Positions 1 through 11,700 of a DNA stretch of 60,000 nucleotides are shown piece after piece. Under the pieces are notes generated by a model that was given only the letters and a program-made list of their open reading frames with translations, was not told the DNA's origin and did no database searches. The stretch is taken from assembly GCF_963678635.1 (NCBI RefSeq), contig NC_087063.1:51411220-51471219 (forward strand), given 5' to 3'. Origin of the DNA: Symsagittifera roscoffensis (lineage: Eukaryota; Xenacoelomorpha; Acoela; Convolutidae). How positions within the stretch are numbered: position 1 is the first letter of the stretch; the number at the start of each line of letters is the position of its first letter. Both the position numbers and the translations under genes were made by a program.

Positions 1-783
1 TAGATTAATTGACCGGGCAAAACCATTATTCGAACTCCAAAGGCAAACTTGATTGCAGGTAGTGATGCGGTGTTGATTCATTAGCTGTTTGTTAATGAGG
101 TAGTTCCTGACCGTTGCATCTACCGGGTAACATATGGCTAAATAGCATGAGTTTTCGTAAACAACAGATCAATCTTGCAATGAACGGTTATTTTTCTCAT
201 ACATAGGCAGATGATGTTAATTCTCGTTTAGCGTCTAATTTTTGATCCAAGTTCAAGACACTCGAATTGGTTATTAAAAGAAATCGCTGTTATTAAAAGA
301 AATCGCAGGTACCGCTTGATCCAGACCGTACATGACTTGGTATCTTGCTACTGCACACGCGTGGATCGCATTGGTTGGTAAGGAATTGCGAAGGAGGGAA
401 GGGGAGGGGAGTCGAAATATGGCGCCATACGGGGATGGTTATGGGGTTTGGAACTACAGGGTTCGTTTGTTGAGATTTTTACCACAACGTAGGCTCATGT
501 CGCCATTTGGCACTGAATTTCAGATGAGCGGTAAGGTTAGTGCTGCAATATTACTTATATCAGACAGAAGACTAGGTTAGAGTAATAGAAATGCATCATC
601 AGAGAATAAATGAACTCTTAAATATACAAATGAAATCTGAAATAGTTACATAAGAACACAAAACCAATTTATCAACAGGTTATTTCGAGGCTCGGGAGCA
701 TTTTAGCGCAATTTTATAAATTGGCCAGGAGGCAGGATGAGGCTAAGTGATTTTGGATTGGGAAGGGATGAAACGATCGTGGC
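1..783. other. Intergenic DNA, no gene recognised
   Basis: This stretch lies beyond the 3' end of the minus-strand kinase gene. It contains only short open frames of no recognisable family. A short direct repeat (TATTAAAAGAAATCGC) occurs at about 273-307. I see no convincing promoter, RNA gene or mobile element. Confidence 0.5.
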
Positions 784-1068
784 TTGTCTTTTTGGGAAAA
801 GCTGACTTTAGTTGATAGATGTTTGAGATCCAGATGTGAGAAATTACTGCCCAGTAGATTTACAATTTTTATATTCGGTTTACTGTTACTAAAGATCTTA
901 GCGTCGGTTTTTTTGTTTTATGGTACGATAATTAATTCAGACAAAAAGTTCCAGCGAATTGAAAAGATAATTTGCGTCATTAATTTTTTATCAAATTTAG
1001 CCGTGATAATTGTTGCTTGTTTTTATCTCTCGTTAGTTTTTTTTTTAACTCGGCAGGCATATAAGTGA
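772..1068 (+). CDS. Possible exon or small two-pass membrane protein
   Basis: The frame is open from just after an in-frame TGA (769-771) to a stop at 1066-1068, about 95 residues, with no in-frame ATG near its start. It encodes two strongly hydrophobic stretches of about 20 residues separated by a charged loop, so if real it would be a terminal exon or a small membrane protein. The first segment contains IFIFGLLLLKILASVFLFYG and the second IICVINFLSNLAVIIVACFY. I do not recognise the family. T-rich DNA gives such hydrophobic frames by chance, so confidence is low. It points towards the end of the convergent kinase gene. Confidence 0.2.
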   Translation, partial: NDRGLSFWEKLTLVDRCLRSRCEKLLPSRFTIFIFGLLLLKILASVFLFYGTIINSDKKFQRIEKIICVINFLSNLAVIIVACFYLSLVFFLTRQAYK

Positions 1069-1266
1069 TAAGCAAAAAGTCGAAAGTCAGACAAGCTCGG
1101 AACTACTCGGCTAATTTTTTCTGCTATTTCTTTTTTCATTGAAGGTTTCAGAAGTTTAAATTTCTCTTGTGCTTTTTTTCTAGAATTTGGAACTTTATGC
1201 GTCAATTTGATTGAATTTTAAGGCACTAAATGGTTTTGGAAGATTTTTTTGTGCAGGTATTTTCAG

Positions 1267-2755
1267 TCATCGCTTTGATGAAAAGTAGTTTTTAGTCTCT
1301 GGTTTTGTGGCCATGCTCAATGCACGCTGGATCGAGTGGCGCAATTCGTCTGTCGATTCTTCATCCGACGTAATATTTGTTTCTCGAACTTTAACCGACT
1401 GACTGAAGTTCACGGGCCGACGATTCATGCCGGATGAGGATTTCGGTTGGGATCCGGCCCCGTTTGCAGTTCCTGGATACCGTCTAAGGTCCTCGTGGGA
1501 TCCATCGTCAGTCGCGCTTTCATCCGGAGGCTGAGCAGCTCGCCGAAAGCTTGTTCGTCGCGAGAGCGGTCGTCGCTCGTGAATGTCGCTTATTCCCATT
1601 TCCCGTTCGCGTCCCGAGTATGGCACATCTGAGCTTGAGTAGTAATCAGACTCATCGTCTGTGAATTTAGAAGACCTCGTCTTATTTGTCAATTCGTATC
1701 GATTTATAGCCATTGATTTTCTTCCACTGCTATGTACTGATCCTGCCAGGCTGGAGTTAGAGTTTTTGCTCAAGCTTTGTTCGCGTGTTCGAGAGCTTTT
1801 TGAGTTTAGAGACATTAAAGGTGAATTCACCTGCGAGGATTGCGCTCGATCTAAATTGTACAAACTCGACCTGCGTCGTAACGTTGCAATTGTTGATAGT
1901 GCGACATCATTACTTAATTGATATTGGTTGTTATTTGAGTTTGTTATGTTTGAGATTCCGGTATAACCCGGAGGCACTGTTTTCTGTCTCGAAAACGAAC
2001 TTCGTCTTGAAGATGAAACCGATCTCTGACTCGATATTGAACTAGCACCACTATGTATTAAGCTATGGCCAGAAGAATTGTACTGCTTGCTGTCCAAAGC
2101 TGACATTACACTCGAAAAAGATCCCCGTCTTTCTCTTTCTGACCTACTCGATGTTGTCAATGCAGCAGCGCATGTGGATCTTCTGGAAGATCCTGAAACC
2201 CCTGTTTTGCATCCCGGTAACGACGAAGTTTCCATGGCACTGTTTTTTATTGCAGATGATGACATCGTCACGTTCCTAATCCCTCTAGGTTGGCGTCTCT
2301 GAGAAGTACCGGAACTCAAACTTGCTGACGTTGGGGTTCCAGAACCCATGCCGTGGTTTGAGTTCCTCAACGATGACCCGTCACTCCTCGGCGCCATGCA
2401 CATATCCACCGGTTGCGTTGTTTGCAGCAAGTTTGACCTTGGATACATTGACGCATTCGGTTCTTCTTCCTCTTCCAAAACGCATCCCGAATCATTGCCT
2501 TCATATTTGTGCTTTGTCCTTCGCTTCACTATTCCTCGCTTGTTCACGATATCAGAGTCGGGTTCCATCACTCGCAACGAGTTCTCGAGACGTGGAAGCG
2601 CATTTCCTAATATGGAAACTTGTTCCGAGAAGTCGATAGTTTCGGCCTTGTAAATACTGACAAGGTTCGGGAAAATTTGAGTATAGGATGATACTGAAGT
2701 TGATTTCTGACTTGCCCGGCGTTTGTAAGAGCCTCGTCGGTCTGCGGCGTCTCCC
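1267..2755 (-). CDS. NUAK: NUAK coding exon 8 (Ser/Arg-rich C-terminal tail)
   Basis: The terminal exon has 1,489 nt from acceptor ATTTTAG to the stop at 1267-1269. The phase-2 junction restores an Arg codon (AG|G) and the frame stays open throughout. It encodes a basic, Ser-rich tail with several RRxS-type sequences (for example [18 protein letters not shown]), the GIVK motif and an acidic EEEEEPN run. The C-terminus is [10 protein letters not shown]. Confidence 0.85.
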
Positions 2756-5700
2756 CTAAAATTAAATCAATTTCATTTATTTTGAGAGGCGGTTGTGAAT
2801 TAAGTGGACCGGAATCAAGAAACTCGTCTTTCGAAATCCCACCATGAGCAGCCGTGCTTATTGCTTACGGCGTTGAAACAGTTTTCATTTCAGCTCAGAA
2901 CAAAGCAACACAGGCAGAAGTCGTTAGGGTATTTTTTAAAAGATACTGCGGGTATTTTAATGATAAGAGGGTAACTTGATTTTCATCAATGCTGGAAATT
3001 TTGTCCTAATTTTTTTCTAATCATATAACAACTAGAAACGTTTGTCACTGACCTTGGCCGTGTAAACATTGACTGCGTCTTAATTCCATTTGACTTGGCC
3101 GGCAATTGACTCACAGCTCCGCCTGCAGACGTCACAATGTTCTGGTTTGATGATGATGAAGATGACGAGGAGACTGTGTTGTTGTTGTTGGTGGTGTAGG
3201 CTCCGCTTAGTATGTTAGCTGGACTGTTTTCTGGTAGGTGTGTCACTGGTAGGTTGTAGCTCACATTCATCCACCAGTGGTGAGCTATGTCTTGAATTGT
3301 ACCTCTCTGAGCTGGATTGGGTCGAAGCATGATTCCAATCAGGTCACGCGCAGCTGAAATTAATCCAGCTGTGAATTTCCCACAAATAGTTCTGAGTCCA
3401 GTATTCGAGAGAAAATTTCTCGTTTTTGTTACGACCACTTTACGAAGTTTGAAGGACCTGTGGCATAAGGTCTGTTTTTTTTTGCAGCCGATTTTGACGT
3501 AAAGTGCTTTGACGTAAAGTGCTTTGAGGTAATATGCTGCTTCATGTGAAAGCTTTTTCAGTCGTGATTAGGATTTTTTCTAATTCTGAAAAATATGTGT
3601 CAGTGTTGAAAAAAAGTGATATGTATTTTTCGTTGTTCACACTTATGTTTTCCAGATTTGAAATAGACAAAATTTTCAATCTTATTCTTGTGGAATTATT
3701 AAAGCATTTTATCTATTAACTGGTTCATATGGCTCATTAATTCATTCATTCGCATCTCACCAACTGAAAAATAAACAACGAAAGGCTCTAAAAAAGTTTC
3801 TAAAATATTTGTTATTCAAGTTCGCGTGGTCCAAACTGCGTGCTTCTTGCACTGTATCCAGCTACCCTTTTTAACGCAACAAAGAACGTTTAAAAATGAA
3901 ATAAAATTTCCGTCTCTTATGATTTGAGTTTTATTTGTAAAAAAAAGGGGGTCTAAGAAGTTCAGTACTCTTAACTGACAACCTTTAAGAAATGAACAAC
4001 GTCAAAAACAGTAGCAGATCTTTAAGCAGAACGTTTTCAGAATTCCATTTAACTTGCACTTATGCTGAGTTTTCTTGTTGTCCAAAGAAACCGGCTACCA
4101 ATTTAATATAGCATAATAAACTCACACGTGCATCGTTGCTGTTGTGTATTTTGACAAAAAATACCAAACATAATTACATGCAAATTTTTTGCCAATTAGA
4201 AACTAAAGCATTTAGATTTGGTACTGAAAATTTCATCAATGTGTGACTCACTGGAGGGTTCGGGTGGCTCGGGGTACTCGGCCTTGATGATTTTGCGACA
4301 TAGCTCGGCCAGGTAGTTTGTCCCATCAGGGGCTTCGAATGGCATCTTGCCATACACCAGAATGTAGAGAATTACTCCCAGGCTCCAGCAGTCAATCTGA
4401 AAGAAATTTGAATTCAGAGTTTTTAAGTCAGCTATTTTGGTTTTGTGACCTCAGCAGAAACTATAGCATTAAAAATTTATTAAGTCGTGCTTATCATTCA
4501 ACATACGTCCGTCCTGGTCCAAAAACCGGCTCTTTTTTCTCCCACCATCCCCTACCTCTCACCCTCACCTGCAATTTTTTAAGAGAAACTTTTTTGTTCA
4601 AATTGTCCGATTGTTACAAAACTTGCGGACAGGCTATGGGAGATGTGGGAAGCCCAAAAACACTTTAGGAAAAGCTGTTGGGTTTGGTTTGTCGTTCAAA
4701 AATGAATAGCGTAAAGAATCACCAAAGGAATCCTCTTCGCACGCTACTGGCGGAGCAATTTCGGAACGATGAATTAAAAATGACCGAACAGTTTGTTTTC
4801 TGGAAAATGGTCTTAATGTTACCTCTGGTCCGTGGTAAGGTGTGCCAGTGACTATCTCTGGGGCTGCGTAGAGGGGACTCCCACAGAAAGTGGTCAGGTA
4901 GCCGTCGAAGGTGAAAGGACTGCTCAGCCCGAAATCAGCAATCTGGAACAATTTAGTCAGCATCAATAATATCAAATTTTTTCCCTCATTTAGACAGAGC
5001 ATATAGCAATAGCTCTTCTCATAAAATTTCAGTTTTCAATAGTTTTAAATGTCGCGTTTAAATGGAAAAGCTGGTTAAAAAATAGTCACTTTTAATATTA
5101 AAGCGCCTAACTTTTTGAGCTTTTTGGTTCTCGCGTTTTCTTGAATTCGCCTACGCTGATTTAAAATTCTTACTTAAATAAGTTTTCAAAATTCAGTTGA
5201 CTGAACTATCAAATAATGGTTTCATGAAAGGTTGTTCAATATATGAATTCCGAGCATTAAATTTTTTGCAATTGACTTATTTTATTTCAATCAAAAAATA
5301 AGATCAGTGGAAAAAAATTTTATGGTCGGAGTTAAATAAACGAAAAGAGTAGGAGCTACACTTACTTTGACATTGATATGTTCGTCCAAAAGTATGTTTT
5401 CCAGCTTCAAATCACGGTGTGCAATCAATTTCTAAACAAGCAATATTGTGAGCATAAGTGAAAGGAAAAATCAACTATCATTTAAATTTGAAAAAAAATA
5501 GATCGAATCAGATGAATTTGAATCTTTGATAAAAACTTGAATCAGTTTAAGCAAAAACAAAAAAAAATGAATGTAGGAAAATTGCAATTGGGGTTTAAAA
5601 GTCATGTTAATAAAATTTCGTCTATTTTTATTGTTTACTGAATAAATAAATTATTTAGGCAAGCAGAAAAGATTGAGTGTGTCGGTAGCAGCTATTGGCC

Positions 5701-8700
5701 CAAAGGAACAATTCACGGTATTTTTTGAAAAAGCTTAAACTCACAGAACATTAAATTTTGTCAAACAACTTTGTGGCTCTATAACATGTTTGTTATTGAG
5801 TTTGTCACCAACTAATGAAATAAAGATTGGTTGCAGTGCATTTATTAAATCATTCTTCTCTATCGTTTTCAATCGGGGGTTGCGAAATTAGCCGATAAGC
5901 AAATTAGACGGAGGCACTTTAAAGGAAATTAGACGATTTTGCAAAACTGCAATTGTGATAAAATAGACCGAATTGAGAGAAAATAAAATTGTTTGCAGAC
6001 AAATTGCGTGAGAAAAATAAAATTATCATTACGAGGCCAAACTGTGGACTGGATAGGCGCACAATTTTGTGTCTGTATGTTCCTGGATTCCAGAGACAAG
6101 TCTTTAAATAGGTGAAAATTTTGTCGGAACGATCAATTGATAGTAAAGAACAAAAGAAGAAGAAAGGGAGCGTCCTTGTTGCGGAATCCGCCTGCAATGC
6201 ACAAAATGCACAGTTTGGCCTCGTAATGATTTGCAGACAGTTAGTTTTCGGTGCCCAAAAAATTTAAATATCAATCATGCATAATTTATTCAATTCAAAA
6301 CTCGCCTGTAATATTTGAATTTGTTATTTTATGTTCATTTAAAATAATTTTTTTGCTAGGTATTGTCATTTTGTTTTTTTTTGTATTTGTGAATCTTGAA
6401 TCTTAAGAAAAGTTTTTTTTGGCCATTTCCTTTTCATAGCAGTGACGTCTCAAATGCCAGATCTTTAAAAAAAATTCTTCGTCTTATTTCGTTTTTGTAG
6501 CATCCGTCTAATTTGCTTATCGTCTAATTTCCTAGGCCCTTTTTCAATCAGTTCCTAATTTATTATGCTAATTTGATTTTTTCTGCGAATTTTTCTGTTT
6601 TTCTGAATGCTACGAATGGAAGTTTTTCAAACATATTTTGCATTGCGCAGACAAGCTACAGCTGCCTAACATGTGAAACAATAAAGGAGCTCGGTAAACT
6701 GAGTAAAATACTCAAACAGTAGGCTTTGATAGAAAAAAATTCGAATTTGCTTTTTCTAATTTTTGCAAATGTGTGCCTATCACATTCATTCGGTAGAACT
6801 TGCATAGCTACCAACTGCCCCTTTTGCCGTTGCTTGCTGTTTTTTCGTTTTAGTTGAATTGAACCACTACACTAGTCTATGAATAAGATAGAAATTGTTT
6901 AGTTTTTGCTGTAAACTTGTTTTTGGCCTGTTTCACAGTGAAATGCGCTCTTGAATCAAGTCTAAGGATTAGATGGTTTTTGCTTCATTTTTTTTTGTCT
7001 CAATCGAAGGGTCGGATGCTCCAGGTCCAAAATAATTCTTGCTTGTTGCTTGAGGGAGAAGCAACGTTACCCAGCTCAGAAAAATTGCCAAACTAATTGC
7101 TTGTAATTCCTAAGCAGCGATGCAACAGCAGTTCTTCGCAAAGAGCTGAACAGCTCGTATCTTGATCGTTTTCCTTGTAGATAAATTTTCTTATCTATTA
7201 GAAGTTTGCTTACGGGCCATCTAAACCACAGCGAAGTGACACTCTTCCCAAATTATGCAACCATGATAGACAGTGATTCAGAATCATCCATAAATGAACA
7301 GATTCAAGTTAAGTTGATGAAAGTAGATGAGTTGGGCAAAGCAAACAATTTGACTATTGTCACTGAAAGTTTTAAACTGATGGCTCAAAAATTCCTTAAA
7401 AACAAATTTTCAAAAAAGGAATACCCTTTAAGCTATTAATGATTTCAAATATTCAGGTCTAGTGATAGACAAGGAACTGAAGTCCAACGAGCATATCTAT
7501 ATCTTATGCTTCACAACAGGAAAATTCAATGTACTACAGTCGCGTTCGGAGCTACTTCTGGGGAAAATCTTTCCAGTTTTATATATCCTACTTGGTGCTT
7601 GTGTCTGCACTCGGTCTTTTAATCTGTAGATGCACATTCAGGGAAAATTAAAAAAAAAATACTGATAGCTCAAAAAATGTCCAATGTTATGAACCGATAC
7701 AAAAATTTGATTTTTCCACTTTTCATGATTGATTATAAATTAAATTAAGTGCTATTTTTTTCATTGAGGTTGGGATTGATTTTTTTTGTGTTGGGATTTA
7801 ATGGGTGGGATAAATTCAAATACTACAAAAATGATGTTTCAGTCTTCTTCAGTAGAATATTTTTCTATCACTTAATTTGAATTATTCCTTAAGCCATCAG
7901 CTTTCGAGTTTTAGAAAAGAAAGAGCATAGCTCATTGTATATCAAGAATTTTTAGCGGTTAGTTGAAAATTTTATAGTTTTTAATAAATTTATTGGACAA
8001 CGTCCTAAATTTCTGAATTACTTCTGACCTTGAGATTGTGAAATGTAGTTGAAATTACCTTCGATAATTACACAAGCATAGCTTGTGTTATAGTGAACTT
8101 TCTGTTTTTCCAACCTAAGTCGAAAATACTGTTGCGACAAAATTTGTTCATTTTGAAAGTGTTCGTTTTGATCCAGCTATTAAGTACAGCCAATGCTAAG
8201 GATATTAACACAGACTATTAAATAACAAATAGGACTTTAGCTTCAAGGCATCATGGATCTGTAGCGTAGAAGTAGGGAAGAAGACCAGCAGCAAAATATG
8301 AGGGTTCGAACCTGGGCCGGCTCGGATGGTGTTAATGAAATTTTTCGTATACTAGTTTGAATGTGTCCGCTCTATAAATTGAGGCATGTTAGTAGGTAAA
8401 TTTCTTTTTTTTTCAAATTGACTGGTACTGCTAATGCATCTTATTTGGCTTGTTGTGGTACTGCTTAATGCGTCTTCGCAATTATGTAGAGTCATAATTG
8501 GCGTGCGTCATTTATGTAATTTTGTAGACTCAAAGTTTTGCTCATTCAGTTTTTCCCAGTAGCGTTATCGGTCATATTTTTGCTTGTGTATGCGAAGTTC
8601 AACTTCGCCTCTGTGTTCAAAATTGCATTTGAACAGTCAAAAGAGCGAACCAAAATGATTGCGCGTTTTCAGAGGTCAGTTCTTTTTATATAACTGCAAG

Positions 8701-11700
8701 CCCTTAACTTCAGAACAGTTTTCATTTTTCATTCAGCAGCGATCTGACATTCAATTTTTCAATAGCAGAGAACACATAAAACACCGACAAAAAAGGCAAA
8801 CGCGAAATTTCATAGATCTAATTCTAATAAATTTCAGTTTAAAGGTCAGATTTTCAGAAATTGAAAACTTCCGATAAATTTGTTAAAAGCTATATCAAAG
8901 ATAAATGTGCACGTTTAAGCCGAATTTTTCTCCGCTTTTACTTAGGTTTTAGAGGTGATTCATGGTGGTTTCTAGAGCTCATATAATTACTCCTGTTAAA
9001 TTATAAATTTTTTCTAATTTTGCTATTCAATTATATCATTTCAAATCAAAAGCGCGTTAGCGCGCCCAGTGGAGGGGAGCAAACTCCTCTTCCCCCCGTC
9101 AAAAAATAAGCAAAATTATTGATGTAGCGCGCTGAAAAAACGAAACTTTTTCTGCAAAATTCTCGAAAATGTCTTTTGTTGGGTTTCGGCAGAGATCGAG
9201 ATGGCTGATCAAACAAAAACACCGTTGTTGATTCGCTCTTTGTTCTCCACAATTCGGCCCAGTAAACGCATTCATTTTTGCTCCAAATTGGATTCCATTA
9301 CCCGTCTTTTTAAAAAATAAATTCTTTTTCTTATAAAAAAATAATGCATTTGCAAGGAAATTGAGGAAAAACCAAAATTCAGCCTCTAAGTTTGTTTATC
9401 TCAGCCACTTATCGTTTTACTCAGGAAATACTTAAAAATTTTGATTTCTCAATCTTTAAATAAGGTCTCGAAGAGATCAACCACTGCCTTTATGTTGTGT
9501 GTGTCGAGCTTGCGGTTGGAAGTTTCATCACAATTTTCTGTGATCAATTGTTGTCTGTTAGCAATCAGTGACCTAAGCAGCAGACACCATCTCCTGACTA
9601 TTGACCGTAAACATCAGTCTTTTCTCCATTGCATACCCTAACCTAATTACTTATCAAAAGTGCTCTCTAAACTGAAAATGCCCTCTGAAAATTCTTCCTA
9701 TTTCTTGAGGCAAAGTTTAGTCCCAGGAGTGATGGTTTAAATTGCAATGGTATCGTAATTTAGTAACCTCAAAGCCAAAATAAGTGATCAGAGCTTCTTT
9801 CATCAGATGAAGCACGTTTCCTTTTTTGTACATTACCATTTAAAGAAAAAACTGAAAGCCATAGCGCTGCAGTCGATATTTTCCCATTTTTTGGTTAATT
9901 TGTTTGTTTGGTAATGGTTTGCACCAGCTACTAAGGTGATTTCTTGATGAAAATACTCGCTACTGTTTTAGAAAAAGAAGACTAACTGTATGAAAAATAT
10001 TTATTGTTCTTTGGGACTGGTTTCCATTTAACAGGCCCCGAAGATATTGATTGTTCATTTTATTAATCGTTTTGTAAAAAAAACCTAAAGATTTCGGGCC
10101 ACACGTCTTTTTGCTGGTCGCAAAACGATAACGAGATTTTTTATCAGTCTTGTTCAAAGAAAGGAAATATCGATTGGAAAGATAATTCATAAGACGGTGG
10201 GGATTTCTTTGCTTTATGGCGCCGGTCGCTGAGACGCCTCCGGAATTGAATAGTCTCTGATTTTGGAAGTGGCACGCAAGCAGACAGATAACAATACTGC
10301 CTTTATTTGAAAGATCACTCTCTATCTGGAAAAATGAACTGTCATTTAACGAGATATGGCCAGGGTTGACTTCATGAAAGTTAGGTTTGCACATGCTTAT
10401 TATCAAAAACACAGTCATGGGACTAGGAACTTTCAGCTTTAAAATTTCATTCAAGGAAACGGAAGAGCTTTGTTTGTTCGTTCTCGTAACTTGATCAACT
10501 TGGTTCATTTTTTAACTCTTAAGAAAAACTCGGTTGTCGTGCTTTTGACGTCTCTTCAACTATTTAGACTTGCGGTTAGCAACCGTTATCAAAAAAGAAT
10601 AAAGACTTTTTTGCGTGTTAACAACTTGCGGGACAAAATCAAATCAATCATTCCAATGTGTGCCTTTGAGCTGCTAAAATTCTCAACTTCTAAGAATTTT
10701 AAGCTTAATTTTTAGCAATAGCTATTACTTATAAATGCTGAATATAGAACTCAACCTTTGCATGTATATGTATAGAATTTTGATTTTATTTTTTTTCCTG
10801 ATGATTTTCGACTGCATAGTTGTCGATTAAGTAGCTGCTGGTTTTTTTTTCGAATGATAACACCATGATCAAATGACCAACTTAGCATTTATAGGTTTTA
10901 TGTGGGAAGTAAGTGTAATTTATTTTCTATAAGATTTTTTCACCAAAACTTTCTGTCGGTTTTTTGCTTTTTTCTTACGTCGACTTTAAATCTGTCATCT
11001 TCGCTCTTTTTTTCTCAAAATTTCCGGTGTTATTTCTGAAATTAAAGACCCAACAATTTTTGAATGCTAAAATTTAGCCCCACAAGGACTCTCTTTTAAT
11101 TTTTAAACGAAACTTCAACAGAAGAAAATATTTGCGTCAGAGAGGGGGGAGATTGTTAAGTAGATCCAAACAAACTTTAATGAGATTACTTGCAGCGAAT
11201 TTTCGAGCAATCAGAAAACAGCAAAAATCGAATTTACATACGACGCATTAGTGTGAATTTACTGTTTTTGTTTACAGGGGTGAAGTTTTTTAGCAGATAC
11301 AATAGGGGAGAGATTGTTAAGTAGATCCGTAAAAACTTTGATTTTTTTGATAAAATGATTTCAATTGAATCAGTTGAATTGGTGTTTTTTTATGCCTTGA
11401 AATTTTTTAACTGACAAATTCTAGATCGCCTATATTGCGCACCTCAACTGAGCTTATTAGAATCAATTCTCATAGAAGTTATGAAACGTCGTATACTTTG
11501 AGGAATCAAGCTTTTCTTTCAAAATTTAATCTTGGGTTCTTTTTTGGATCTGTTTTTTAACCAAATTTAGGTGGATTGCAAATTGTTACTAAGCGCATAG
11601 TTCCTAAGCGCACAGTTTTGCTATTTATCGCAGAGCCAGGTAGTAAATATTTCAAAAATGTTTTAAATTGTTATTTGCAATTTGCTTTTCATGCAACCCG

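Noticed and set aside
1447-2653. Several plus-strand open frames opposite the kinase C-terminal exon.
   Set aside because: They are antisense shadows of a well-supported coding exon with continuous frame and matching splice sites.
10470-10715. Plus-strand frame repeated at 13274-13474 in the tandem duplication.
   Set aside because: The second copy stops early and the protein has no recognisable features; duplication alone explains why it appears twice.
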